Shown here: positions 35,743 to 44,218 of the stretch, piece by piece
Position numbering within the stretch: position 1 is the stretch's first letter
Layout: every line of letters begins with the position of its first letter
Assembly (NCBI RefSeq): GCF_947487605.1
Contig: NZ_CANKXK010000005.1
Location: 186,001-250,000 of the forward strand
Direction of reading: 5' to 3'
Length of the DNA stretch: 64,000 nucleotides
Source of the DNA: an uncultured Algibacter sp.
GTDB lineage: Bacteria > Bacteroidota > Bacteroidia > Flavobacteriales > Flavobacteriaceae
Translations under genes and position numbers: made by a program
The notes under the pieces: model-generated
The model's database searches: none
Seen by the model: the letters and a program-made list of their open reading frames with translations, nothing else
Told to the model about the DNA's origin: nothing

Positions 35743-36558
35743 CTATTTATCAAGCGGATAACCTTTAACGTAATACCCTAACTTCTTTCCATTTTCTTTA
35801 AAAGCATCATTTATCTCCCAATTGTAATTTGTGGTTTTTAAATCAATTAACAATAGCTCAATATCTTCAAAAGTATAAGTACGCATTAAAGATGCTTGAC
35901 CATCCCAAGCATATGCCAATGGAATTATTGGAACGAGATAAGTAAAAAGTAGTTGGGTAACTGTTAGGTTTTTTGAAAAAGGTGTCATTAATAATGACAT
36001 AATAATAAGAATGCTTAAAGATATTGGAAGTAACAATACCCATATTATAAATGGCACATTATTTTTTGCTAATTCATATATTAAAATAGGTTGATTACTT
36101 TTTAAGGCGGATTGTAAAATGTTTTTTGCTATTTCAGGGTTCATATGATGAAAACTAGCAATCATGGTTTTCAAGCCTTTTGGTGCTTCTAATAAATTTG
36201 CTGCGTTTATTGATTCATTATGGTAATTAACGAATTCATTATCATTCGTATTTGTCTTTTTAACTAATTTTGGGTTTGGATGCAAATCGGTTAAAAGTAA
36301 ATTCAACTTAGCTTCTTTTTCCTTTTCATTGATGTAATTTATAACTTCTGGCATTGGTCCTCCAGAACCAGAACCCAAATCTATAATGGCATTAAAATGA
36401 ACTTTTTTCTGTAAATCTATAATAAGACTCGATATAACTTCAGTAGTTCCCATCATTTTATGTAAAACCAAAATAAGATTCGTCATACCAGTTCTAATAC
36501 TCGAAGGAAACCAACTAAAATCTTCAAACTCAAATAATTCCTTACGTTTCATAATCAT
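35743..36558 (-). CDS. Membrane-anchored SAM-dependent methyltransferase-like protein
   Basis: A 271-residue protein. Residues 55-75 have a class I methyltransferase SAM site (AIIDLGSGSGGPMPEVI), followed by LLTDLHPNPKLVKKT as the acidic loop. Near residues 165-215 two hydrophobic helices (FIIWVLLLPISLSILIIMSL and LLFTYLVPIIPLAYAW) interrupt the late part of the fold, then WDGQASLMRTYTFEDIELLL resumes it. This suggests a membrane-tied enzyme working on a lipid or quinone. The true start may be the second Met (36552). Substrate unknown. Confidence 0.8.
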   Translation of the reverse strand: MIMKRKELFEFEDFSWFPSSIRTGMTNLILVLHKMMGTTEVISSLIIDLQKKVHFNAIIDLGSGSGGPMPEVINYINEKEKEAKLNLLLTDLHPNPKLVKKTNTNDNEFVNYHNESINAANLLEAPKGLKTMIASFHHMNPEIAKNILQSALKSNQPILIYELAKNNVPFIIWVLLLPISLSILIIMSLLMTPFSKNLTVTQLLFTYLVPIIPLAYAWDGQASLMRTYTFEDIELLLIDLKTTNYNWEINDAFKENGKKLGYYVKGYPLDK

Positions 36559-36581
36559 TAATAATATTAGATTATAAATGT

Positions 36582-36620
36582 AAAAATAAAAAAACCCTTT
36601 CCAAATTAATGGAAAGGGTT
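36582..36620 (-). terminator. Rho-independent terminator after mscS
   Basis: A 10-bp perfect stem (AACCCTTTCC at 36593-36602, GGAAAGGGTT at 36611-36620) with an 8-base loop. On the - strand it is followed by a T-run (36582-36592). It closes the sigma/58-aa/MscS operon. Confidence 0.85.
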
Positions 36621-36682
36621 GCGTAAAAAGCGTTTCGAGCTACGAGATAAGTAACCAACCAAATTTTAACCCTAACTTAAAA

Positions 36683-37510
36683 TTACTCCCGTATCTTTAT
36701 TTGGCTTTCTACAATGTCTTTTATAGGGATTATTAATTTTCCTTTTTCTGTTTTAAGAGTTACTGAAATACTATTAATAGCCTCCACTTCTCCTTTTATA
36801 TTATTAAATTCTATAATTTGACCAATCTCATAAATTTTTCTTGCATAAAACGTTTTTAATAGATTGCTTACTGCATTTTGTGCTCCAAAACCAAATGCTA
36901 ATGCAAATGCTAGTAAAAAAGCTGCCAAAATCATGGTTATATTACTTGTAATAATCTCAGTATCTACGCCTGCTTGGTTCAATGCTGTAATAGAAACAAA
37001 CGTAAGTATAATAAAGAATACTACTTGGCTTATTAGTTTGGCACCCGATAAGTCCATGGATTCGAAAAATGAGCGAATACCCTTTTTTATAAGGTTAGCT
37101 AAAATGAGTCCTATGGTAAAAATAATTAGAGCCGTAAATAACTGAGGTAAATAGCTTAACAAATCACTAATTTTTTCAGAAATCATGGTCAGATTCATAA
37201 TATCTAAAGCCATAATAATGAGCATGATATACATAACCCACTTTACAAATTTCGATACGATTTTAACCGTGTCAAAATTTAGTTTCTTACCTTCAATTAT
37301 CTCTATATCATTTAAAGTATCATCAAGCTTATTGGCATGAGCAAGCTTTAATCCTTTTTTTACAATTTTTACAATTAACTTGGTTAATAGCCATCCAAAA
37401 ATTAATAATAGAATGGTACCTATTATATTAGGAAATACTTCTGCTATTTCTTTCCATATGGCAGTTAAAGACTCCATGGCCATCTCTTTCCATTTTGTTG
37501 CTTTTTCCAT
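36683..37510 (-). CDS. MscS-family mechanosensitive channel
   Basis: A 275-residue small-conductance mechanosensitive channel. Four or five membrane helices occupy residues 20-190. The pore-lining third helix is rich in Ala and Gly (AAFLLAFALAFGFGAQNAVSNLLKTFYARK in two parts), and the beta domain follows with YEIGQIIEFNNIKGEVEAINSISVTLKTEKGKLIIPI. The C-terminal vestibule domain is short. It would open on membrane tension after osmotic downshock. Its gene is third in an operon after an ECF sigma factor and a 58-residue protein, closed by the terminator at 36582-36620, which hints at envelope-stress control. Confidence 0.92.
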   Translation of the reverse strand: MEKATKWKEMAMESLTAIWKEIAEVFPNIIGTILLLIFGWLLTKLIVKIVKKGLKLAHANKLDDTLNDIEIIEGKKLNFDTVKIVSKFVKWVMYIMLIIMALDIMNLTMISEKISDLLSYLPQLFTALIIFTIGLILANLIKKGIRSFFESMDLSGAKLISQVVFFIILTFVSITALNQAGVDTEIITSNITMILAAFLLAFALAFGFGAQNAVSNLLKTFYARKIYEIGQIIEFNNIKGEVEAINSISVTLKTEKGKLIIPIKDIVESQIKIRE

Positions 37511-37541
37511 GATTACACTTTTTAAGTTAGGGTTATATAAG

Positions 37542-37718
37542 TTAAATATTTTCTCGATTTTTTACCACGGTTTCTATAATATCACCAATATTATATGAAA
37601 ACAAGGCAGCCAATTCCATAATAAGCTTAGCCATGGCTATGTCGCTCATTACTTTAGACTTAAGTTCTGGCGGAACTTCCTTTAGTGGTCTGTCTATTTG
37701 TTTAAACGGATTTTCCAT
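37542..37718 (-). CDS. Small 58-residue protein between sigma factor and MscS
   Basis: A short gene of 58 codons: it starts MENPFKQIDRPLKEVPPELK and ends IIETVVKNRENI. The start ATG is 2 bp after the sigma stop, and the stop is 31 bp before the mscS start, so it is in the same operon. The middle (MSDIAMAKLIMELAALFSYN) is an amphipathic helix with hydrophobic face but is not clearly a membrane span. It may bind the sigma factor or the channel. I know no family for it. Coding potential is supported by position and residue mix. Confidence 0.7.
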   Translation of the reverse strand: MENPFKQIDRPLKEVPPELKSKVMSDIAMAKLIMELAALFSYNIGDIIETVVKNRENI

Positions 37719-37720
37719 GG

Positions 37721-38293
37721 TTAGATGTTTTCAGCGTATACTGATGTTAGTTTATCTTTGGCTCTTTTTATGCGCATCTTTACTGCACTTTCTCCTATTC
37801 CTAGTACCGATTCTATTTCTTTTATAGTTAAATAGTCTTGGTACTTTAATAAAAGAATCATTTTCTCATCTGGTGAAATTAGATTCATAGCATCTTTTAG
37901 CTTATCTACTTTCATTTTTAGAAAACTCTTATCTTCTATTTCATCATCAGATATATTTTCTATATCCTTATAGTCAACAGACTGTTTTTCAATTTTTTTT
38001 GCTGTATTCCTTGTTACATAATTTACACAATGGTTATATGTAAATGCATACAACCAAGTTGAAAATTTCGACTTCCCTTTAAAACTAGCTAATTTTATAA
38101 ATAGTTTTAAAAAAACATCTTGTGTTAAATCTTTTGCTTCATCTTCATCCCTTGCAAATCCATAACACTTATTATATACAACTGTCGAATATCTTTCATA
38201 TAAAATCTCAAAAAGCAACGTATCGTTGTTTTTTACGATTGATTCTACCAGAAACTCGTCTGTTTGCTTGTTTATATTTTCTAGGGTATCCAA
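37721..38293 (-). CDS. ECF-type sigma-70 factor
   Basis: A 190-residue RNA polymerase sigma factor with only regions 2 and 4. Region 2: LLFEILYERYSTVVYNKCYG then DEAKDLTQDVFLKLFIKL and FSTWLYAFTYNHCVNYV. Region 4: LISPDEKMILLLKYQDYLTI and KEIESVLGIGESAVKMRIKRA. No obvious anti-sigma factor of the FecR or zinc-binding type follows; instead a 58-residue protein and MscS come after it. This resembles the housekeeping-style ECF group of Bacteroidota, which often lack a dedicated anti-sigma. Targets unknown. Confidence 0.93.
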   Translation of the reverse strand: MDTLENINKQTDEFLVESIVKNNDTLLFEILYERYSTVVYNKCYGFARDEDEAKDLTQDVFLKLFIKLASFKGKSKFSTWLYAFTYNHCVNYVTRNTAKKIEKQSVDYKDIENISDDEIEDKSFLKMKVDKLKDAMNLISPDEKMILLLKYQDYLTIKEIESVLGIGESAVKMRIKRAKDKLTSVYAENI

Positions 38294-38458
38294 TTGTAGC
38301 TTGCGCTAATTTAGTTGATGTTATTTTTAAGACACAGGTCTATTTAAAAAGTCACATATTATTTCTAAAGGTTAACGAATTTAGTAAAGATTTTCTGATT
38401 TATTGAAAATGAATTAAATTTATAATCAACAAACAACTACAAACCAAATACTTACAAA

Positions 38459-40168
38459 ATGAAAAATATTCTTTATACCCTATTATTAATTTTGATATTT
38501 TTTTCGTGTAAAAAAACTCAAAAGACCTCAGTTGAGTCAATTGTAGCTACTAAAGCTTCTTCAAAATATGCTTGTGTCCCTCAGGTTACAGATATAGCAT
38601 GGTATGAAGGGAATAATATTGCGCCTCTTTTTGAAGGTTATGATGTAATAAATTACCCTATAACAACTAGAGATACTTTAGTACAACGCTATTTTAATCA
38701 AGGAATGGCTTTAGCATATGCCTTTAATCATGCCGAAGCTGCAAGGTCATTCTATTATGCAACTAAATTAGATCCTGAATGTGCCATGGCATATTTTGGG
38801 TATGCCTATGTTTTAGGCCCAAATTATAATGCAGGTATGGAAGCTGATAATTATGAGCGAGCTTATGAAGCCATTCAAAAAGCAAAAAAACTCTCTACTA
38901 ACGCATCAATAAAAGAGCAAGAATTTATAGATGTTATGTCCCTTCGTTATGCTATTGAACCTCCAGAAAATCGATTAGGGCTAGACACTAAATATTCTGA
39001 AGCACTGAAAACTTTATATAGTAAATATCCTGAAGATACTGAGATTAGTGCTTTGTATGCAGAATCTCTAATGAATTTGCATCCTTGGGATTTAAATGAA
39101 AAAGATGGAACAGAAAAACCCTGGACCATAGAGATAGTAGCACTACTAGAAAAGCTTATTGAACAAAATCCTAATCATCCAGGAGCGCATCATTTTTATA
39201 TTCATGCTGTGGAAGCCTCAAATACACCAGAACGCTCTAACATTTCTGCAAAAGCCTTTGATGATGGTTTAGTTCCTGGTTCGGGACATTTACTACATAT
39301 GCCATCTCATACATACATTAGAACGGGAGAGTATCATAAAGGCACATTATCTAATATCGCAGCTATAGAAGCAGATAGCACTTATGTCACAGCTTGTCAT
39401 GCACAAGGAGCTTATCCATTAGCATACTACCCACATAATTATCATTTCATGGCAGCAACAGCCACCTTAGAAGGTAATAGCCATTGGGCAATGATAGGTG
39501 CTAAAAAAGTATCAGAGCATGTCCATCCAGAAATTATGAAAGAACCAGGTTGGGGAACCTTGCAACATTATTATACCATTCCATACTATGTTGCAGTAAA
39601 ATTTAAAAAATGGGATGAGATATTGGAAATGAAGCTTGAAACCTACGATTTAAAATATCCTAAAGCTATTCGTCATTATGCCGAAGGTATGGCATACCTA
39701 GGAAAGCATGATTTGAATAAAGCTAAAATTGAATTAGCCGCTTTAAATGAATTATCCAAAGATGAAAGTTTAAAAGACGTTACAGTTTGGGATATTAATT
39801 CTGTTTATACCCTAGTTCAAATAGCCGAAAATGTCTTAAAAGCTGAAATTTTAGCTTACGAAAGAGATTATAAAGCCAGTATTGTTTTACTTAAAGAAGC
39901 CGTTAAAATGGAAGATGCTTTAAATTACAACGAACCACCAGATTGGTTTTTCTCCATAAGACATCATTTAGGACATGTATTGTTGCTTAATGGTCAAAAA
40001 AGATTAGCCATTGAAACATATTTAGAAGATTTAGAACGATTACCAAAAAATGGCTGGGCATATCATGGTATTAAAACTGGCTATGAAGCTTTAAATGACA
40101 ACCAGAATACTTTAAAATATGAAGCTCTTTTTAAAGAAAGCTGGGAACACGCAGATTTTGAGTTATAA
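38459..40168 (+). CDS. TPR-repeat lipoprotein
   Basis: A 569-residue lipoprotein: MKNILYTLLLILIFFSCKKT with Cys17 as the lipidation site. TPR-like helical pairs occur from about 85 (RYFNQGMALAYAFNHAEAAR, YYATKLDPECAMAYFGYAYV) through the C-terminus (HVLLLNGQKRLAIETYLEDL). A conserved His-rich centre (PGAHHFYIHAVEAS, GSGHLLHMPSHTYIRTGEYH, about 255-305) recurs in this TPR lipoprotein family and could bind metal, but no peptidase motif is clear. Role unknown, probably in the periplasm or at the outer membrane. A terminator follows at 40172-40193. Confidence 0.88.
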   Translation: MKNILYTLLLILIFFSCKKTQKTSVESIVATKASSKYACVPQVTDIAWYEGNNIAPLFEGYDVINYPITTRDTLVQRYFNQGMALAYAFNHAEAARSFYYATKLDPECAMAYFGYAYVLGPNYNAGMEADNYERAYEAIQKAKKLSTNASIKEQEFIDVMSLRYAIEPPENRLGLDTKYSEALKTLYSKYPEDTEISALYAESLMNLHPWDLNEKDGTEKPWTIEIVALLEKLIEQNPNHPGAHHFYIHAVEASNTPERSNISAKAFDDGLVPGSGHLLHMPSHTYIRTGEYHKGTLSNIAAIEADSTYVTACHAQGAYPLAYYPHNYHFMAATATLEGNSHWAMIGAKKVSEHVHPEIMKEPGWGTLQHYYTIPYYVAVKFKKWDEILEMKLETYDLKYPKAIRHYAEGMAYLGKHDLNKAKIELAALNELSKDESLKDVTVWDINSVYTLVQIAENVLKAEILAYERDYKASIVLLKEAVKMEDALNYNEPPDWFFSIRHHLGHVLLLNGQKRLAIETYLEDLERLPKNGWAYHGIKTGYEALNDNQNTLKYEALFKESWEHADFEL

Positions 40169-40171
40169 AAA

Positions 40172-40193
40172 AAGCGAACCTTTCGGTTCGCTT
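40172..40193. terminator. Bidirectional-type terminator hairpin
   Basis: A perfect 9-bp stem, AAGCGAACC (40172-40180) and GGTTCGCTT (40185-40193), with a TTTC loop, lies 4 bp after the TPR lipoprotein stop and 20 bp after the end of the convergent T9SS fragment. An A-run on the left gives a T-run for the - strand, and the + strand side is weaker. Confidence 0.8.
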
Positions 40194-40212
40194 CCCCAAA
40201 TATAACCAAACA

Positions 40213-40395
40213 TCATTTTTTCAATACTTTTCTAGTTAAATCACCCAAAATAGATTTAACCTTTAAAAAGTATATACCATTGGTTAAATTAGTTACGTTT
40301 ATTTGGTTTTCACCTGCCATTAAATAACCGTTGCTAATTACTTTTCCTAATGTTAGGATTGCATAATTTGCATCAATATCTAATTTTAGGTACAT
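40213..40395 (-). pseudogene. Orphan T9SS C-terminal sorting domain
   Basis: Only 60 residues. The sequence KVISNGYLMAGENQINVTNL then TNGIYFLKVKS ends in TRKVLKK, the pattern of type A C-terminal sorting domains (Por_Secre_tail) that send proteins through type IX secretion. Such domains normally end long secreted proteins; alone and without a signal peptide it cannot be a cargo. It is probably the tail of a lost gene. The secreted LRR fragment at 40700-41071 on the same strand may be its other end. Confidence 0.6.
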
Positions 40396-40699
40396 GATGT
40401 TCTTTATTGAATTGGGGTATGTTTAAATTTATTTTTACACTAAATTTTTATTTTAAGCACAAAATAAACATTAGGATATAACATTAAATCACTATTAATC
40501 TTATAATTAAATAGAATAGAGAAAAGTAAAGCTATATTCATAAATGCTAATGTTTAAAACATAACATTTATAGGTAATAGCATCAATACTCAAATTGTAT
40601 AAATACAATTCAAATTAGAAGGGGTGTGCTATTAAAAACTCTAAGGAAAATCTAATTTAATAAAAACGAGCGTGTTAGACAATAAAAAAATGTTAAAAC
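40396..40699. other. Gene-free stretch between two fragments of a possible LRR-T9SS gene
   Basis: 304 bp, strongly AT-rich, with stops in all frames. No promoter or RNA gene visible. It may be the worn middle of an LRR-T9SS gene. A weak AATTGTA/TACAATT hairpin (4-base loop) near 40600 is probably chance. Confidence 0.45.
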
Positions 40700-41071
40700 T
40701 TAATAATCGAACCAATTTTCATTATCATTATTATATCTATGATGCTCTGTATTATTTACATCGGAATACAAAGTATTCAAAGCAATGTTTTTACTAAGAT
40801 CTAAATGCGATAAATAATTATTTCTGCAATCAAGATAAGTAAGAGATACAAAAGCTTCAATACCTTTGAGACTCTTAATTTTTTTATTATATAAATCTAG
40901 AAATGATACCGTTTGCACATCACTTCTTAAAACAACTCCGTTTACTTCTTTATCAGTGTCAATCCCCAACTCCACAAGTATACGTTCAAAATTTTTATCA
41001 GGAATATTAACTGTTTGACCATAGCAAAAAGCACAAAGCATTGTGCATGCTATAAAAAAGAAAGGTTTCAT
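40700..41071 (-). CDS. Secreted leucine-rich repeat protein, possibly truncated
   Basis: 123 residues with a signal peptide (FFIACTMLCAFCYGQ). The next part, VNIPDKNFERILVELGIDTD, is the opening seen in flavobacterial secreted LRR proteins, and IKSLKGIEAFVSLTYLDCRN then LSHLDLSKNIALNTLYS are about two repeats. Relatives are usually several hundred residues with many repeats and a T9SS tail. Here the protein stops after two repeats at a Tyr-Asn-rich end. It could be a short secreted protein, but I suspect truncation, with the tail left at 40213-40395. Confidence 0.65.
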   Translation of the reverse strand: MKPFFFIACTMLCAFCYGQTVNIPDKNFERILVELGIDTDKEVNGVVLRSDVQTVSFLDLYNKKIKSLKGIEAFVSLTYLDCRNNYLSHLDLSKNIALNTLYSDVNNTEHHRYNNDNENWFDY

Positions 41072-41286
41072 AATGGTTGGTTAATTATTAGCTGACAACA
41101 AGTTACAAAATATAATTAACAAATTCTTAACAAAATATTATTAATTATATTAAAAAGAAAAGCAGCTAATGAAAAACGCAAAAAAATTTATAAAGATAGC
41201 GGCAATAGTAAAAACTTGTTTTAGCAAATTGTATGACTAGAAAATAACAGAATATTTCTAAGCAACGTTTTATTTATATTTACTAA

Positions 41287-42381
41287 ATGATATTACACTC
41301 AAAACATAAGCGACAAATAAGACAAATAATTGCTTTTGGGATTATCTGGCTCATGTTTGGCTTTGTTTATGTGCTTTTAGAATTTGGGCTTATAGGAAGA
41401 TTGCCTGAATATCCTTCAACAGGAAACAAATACTCTTTTTTAAATTCTTTAATTAGTGTTAGTATTGGCAGCTTTTTAATGGGATTAATTATTGGTTGCA
41501 TTGAAGCTTTATGGCTAAAAAAATATTTTGAAAGAATACCCTTTTGGAAAAAAATACTATTTAAAAGCATATTTTATCTTCTACTAATTATTTCATTTAT
41601 AATAATTCTTACCTTAATCAATAATGCCCTTTATTATGATGCTTCTATTACAGACCCGTTAGTTATTAATAGTCTCTTCAACTTTTTTAAAACCTTCTCA
41701 TTTTGGGTTATGGTTATATATACGGGCTTAATTTTAGACCTATCCCTTTTTTATTCTGAAATAGAAGCTTACCTAGGTAATGGAATTATATCTAATTATA
41801 TGGGTAAGTACCACAAACCCAAACAAGAAATTCGAATATTTATGTTTTTAGACATGAAGGCTTCAACTTCTATTGCTGAAAAAATTGGTCATAAAAAATA
41901 CTTTGATTTACTCAAAACCTATTATGCTGATATGACTGAGGCAATTTTAGATACTAACGGCGAAGTCTATCAATATGTTGGTGATGAAATTGTTGTTTCT
42001 TGGGATGAAAACAAAGGGCTTTCAAATAATAATTGTCTGCAATGTTTTAATGAAATTTCTAAAATATTTAATAATAAAAAAGACACTTATCTTAAAACAT
42101 TTGGTTTAGTACCAGAATTTAAGGCGGGTTTTCATATTGGTGAAGTTACTACTGGCGAAATAGGAATTATTAAAAAAAATATTTTCTATATAGGAGATGT
42201 TTTAAACACAACGGCTCGAATACAAGCAGAATGTAATAACCATGAATCAAGAACACTTATTTCTGAAAAACTAAAAAATGTGTTACAAGAATCTGAGAGT
42301 TTCTCTTTTTTAAAAATTGAAAAATTAGTACTTCGTGGCAAAAAAGAGGCTATTCAATTATATGATGTGACTTATCATTAA
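41287..42381 (+). CDS. Membrane class III adenylate/guanylate cyclase
   Basis: A 364-residue protein with four membrane helices in residues 10-160 and a cytoplasmic class III cyclase domain (about 180-360). Catalytic features are present: metal Asp in FMFLDMKASTSIAEKIG, the second Asp in GEVYQYVGDEIVVSW, FKAGFHIGEVTTGEIG, and the transition-state Asn and Arg in GDVLNTTARIQAECN. It should make cAMP or cGMP; I cannot tell which. The membrane part may sense a signal. Standalone gene; no matching effector in the window. Confidence 0.9.
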   Translation: MILHSKHKRQIRQIIAFGIIWLMFGFVYVLLEFGLIGRLPEYPSTGNKYSFLNSLISVSIGSFLMGLIIGCIEALWLKKYFERIPFWKKILFKSIFYLLLIISFIIILTLINNALYYDASITDPLVINSLFNFFKTFSFWVMVIYTGLILDLSLFYSEIEAYLGNGIISNYMGKYHKPKQEIRIFMFLDMKASTSIAEKIGHKKYFDLLKTYYADMTEAILDTNGEVYQYVGDEIVVSWDENKGLSNNNCLQCFNEISKIFNNKKDTYLKTFGLVPEFKAGFHIGEVTTGEIGIIKKNIFYIGDVLNTTARIQAECNNHESRTLISEKLKNVLQESESFSFLKIEKLVLRGKKEAIQLYDVTYH

Positions 42382-42671
42382 TTTGTTGCAGATAACTCTT
42401 TTCCATTAATAGTTTCATCTTTTTATTATGTTTTGAAATAAAAACCCATACTACAGTTGGTTACATTTATACTTCTTTTGAATTTACAAAAGCACTGTCT
42501 GTAACCAAAGATTTATTTGAAGCTTTTTTTGATAACATCAAACAAAATTTGAAAGTTTTAACTCAAAAAAAACTAAAATCTAAACATAATCAAAAAGAAA
42601 AATCGCCTAAAAATTCCTTTTCAGACGACCTCTTAATATTATACTCATTCTTGATTTCTCAAGAAAAGAAC
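42382..42671. other. Intergenic stretch with a start-less open frame
   Basis: 290 bp between the cyclase and lpdA. On the + strand one frame is open from about 42396 to a TAA at about 42680 (TSFEFTKALSVTKDLFEAFF then DNIKQNLKVLTQKK), without an ATG near its start. It might be a gene remnant. No other feature is visible. Confidence 0.3.
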
Positions 42672-44072
42672 TTAAATATGTAAAGCCCTATCTTCAGTAG
42701 CCGCTAAAGCTGCTTCTTTAATAGCTTCAGTAAATGTAGGATGGGCATGTGACATTCTAGATATATCTTCCGCAGAAGCGCGATATTCCATAGCTACAAC
42801 AGCTTCAGCAATCATATCTGCAGCACGAGCTCCAATCATGTGTACGCCTAAAATTTCATCGGTTGTTTTATCCGCTAAGATTTTAACAAAGCCATCCAAA
42901 TCCATACTTGCTCTACTTCTTCCTAAAGCTCGCATTGGGAAAGAACCCACTTTATATTCCACACCAGCTTCTTTTAATTCTTCTTCTGTTTTACCAACTG
43001 CTGCTACTTCTGGCCATGTATAAACCACTCCAGGTATTAAATTATAATCAATATGTGGTTTTTGTCCAGCAATAGTTTCTGCAACAAAAACACCTTCTTC
43101 TTCAGCTTTATGAGCTAACATAGCACCTTTTACCACATCGCCAATAGCATAAATATTTGAAGCCGACGTTTGTAAATGCCCATTTACTTCTACTCGACCT
43201 CTATCATCCAGTTTTACACCTGCAGCTTCAGTATTTAAACCATCTGTATAAGGTTTACGACCAACAGATACTAAACAATAATCGCCTTTAAATTCTACTT
43301 CTTCGCCTTTTTTGTTATCTGCTTTAACAATAACCTCATCACCAACACGGGTAACAGATTTCACTTTGTGAGATACTTGCATTTTGAATTTGGCTTTTTT
43401 GAAAACCTTATTCAATTCTTTAGATAAACCAGCATCCATAGTTGGGATGATTCTATCCATAAACTCAACAACAGTAACTTCAGCACCTAAACGACGGTAA
43501 ACTTGCCCTAATTCTAAACCAATAACACCACCACCAATAACAATTAGGTGTTTTGGAATTTCTTTAAGTTTTAATGCTTCAGTAGATGTGATGATGCGCT
43601 CTTTATCCAATTCAATAAATGGCAAATTAGATGGCTTACTACCTGTAGCTATAATGGTGTTTTTAGCTTCAATCTCGGTAGTTTCTTCACCAGAAATTGT
43701 AATATGAGTTGCATCCTTAAAGCTTCCTAAACCTTGGTAAACATCAATGTTATTCTTCTTCATCAAAAAATCGATACCGCCTGTAGTTTGGTCAACAACT
43801 GCTTGTTTTCTAGCAATCATTTTTTCTAAATTCACTTTTACTTCACCTGGTATTTCAATACCATGCTCTTCAAAATGCTTAACAGCATCGTCATAATGGT
43901 GAGACGAATCTAAAAGTGCTTTACTTGGAATACAGCCTACATTTAAACACGTTCCTCCAAGTGTTGAATATTTTTCAACAATGGCGGTTTTCATGCCTAA
44001 TTGTGCACAACGTATAGCTGCAACATATCCTCCAGGACCTGAGCCAATAACGGCTACATCGTATGAATTCAT
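42672..44072 (-). CDS. lpdA: Dihydrolipoyl dehydrogenase
   Basis: A 466-residue FAD/NAD disulfide oxidoreductase, the E3 component of 2-oxoacid dehydrogenase complexes and the glycine cleavage system. FAD site: DVAVIGSGPGGYVAAIRCAQ. Redox-active cysteines: GGTCLNVGCIPSKALL (Cys43 and Cys48). NAD site: HLIVIGGGVIGLELGQVY. The C-terminal active-site His-Glu pair is in SHAHPTFTEAIKEA. It has a textbook promoter at 44110-44139. It is alone here; the E1 and E2 genes are elsewhere, as is usual for a shared E3. Confidence 0.96.
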   Translation of the reverse strand: MNSYDVAVIGSGPGGYVAAIRCAQLGMKTAIVEKYSTLGGTCLNVGCIPSKALLDSSHHYDDAVKHFEEHGIEIPGEVKVNLEKMIARKQAVVDQTTGGIDFLMKKNNIDVYQGLGSFKDATHITISGEETTEIEAKNTIIATGSKPSNLPFIELDKERIITSTEALKLKEIPKHLIVIGGGVIGLELGQVYRRLGAEVTVVEFMDRIIPTMDAGLSKELNKVFKKAKFKMQVSHKVKSVTRVGDEVIVKADNKKGEEVEFKGDYCLVSVGRKPYTDGLNTEAAGVKLDDRGRVEVNGHLQTSASNIYAIGDVVKGAMLAHKAEEEGVFVAETIAGQKPHIDYNLIPGVVYTWPEVAAVGKTEEELKEAGVEYKVGSFPMRALGRSRASMDLDGFVKILADKTTDEILGVHMIGARAADMIAEAVVAMEYRASAEDISRMSHAHPTFTEAIKEAALAATEDRALHI

Positions 44073-44109
44073 AAAATATAATTGATATTATTTGTAAAAA
44101 ATTGAAGAA

Positions 44110-44139
44110 CAAAAATACGAATGTTTTACCTTAAGGCAA
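44110..44139 (-). promoter_or_regulatory. Promoter for lpdA (TTG-N19-TATTTTTG)
   Basis: On the - strand TTG (44137-44139), a spacer of exactly 19 bp, then TATTTTTG (44110-44117). This is a perfect match to the Bacteroidota -33/-7 consensus, 37 bp upstream of the start. Confidence 0.75.
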
Positions 44140-44204
44140 TAAAAAAAGGGTCTTAATACAGCGCAATTCTTTTAGAATAAAAATATTAAATTCATAAATT
44201 TATG

Positions 44205-44212
44205 TAGTTTTG
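44205..44212 (+). promoter_or_regulatory. Candidate -7 box for smpB
   Basis: TAGTTTTG matches TAnnTTTG and ends 6 bp before the smpB ATG, which would give a leaderless or nearly leaderless mRNA. No TTG at the -33 distance. Confidence 0.4.
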
Positions 44213-44218
44213 TCCTCC

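Noticed and set aside
40590-40625. AATTGTA/TACAATT hairpin as a regulatory site
   Set aside because: Short, low-complexity, and not near a gene start.
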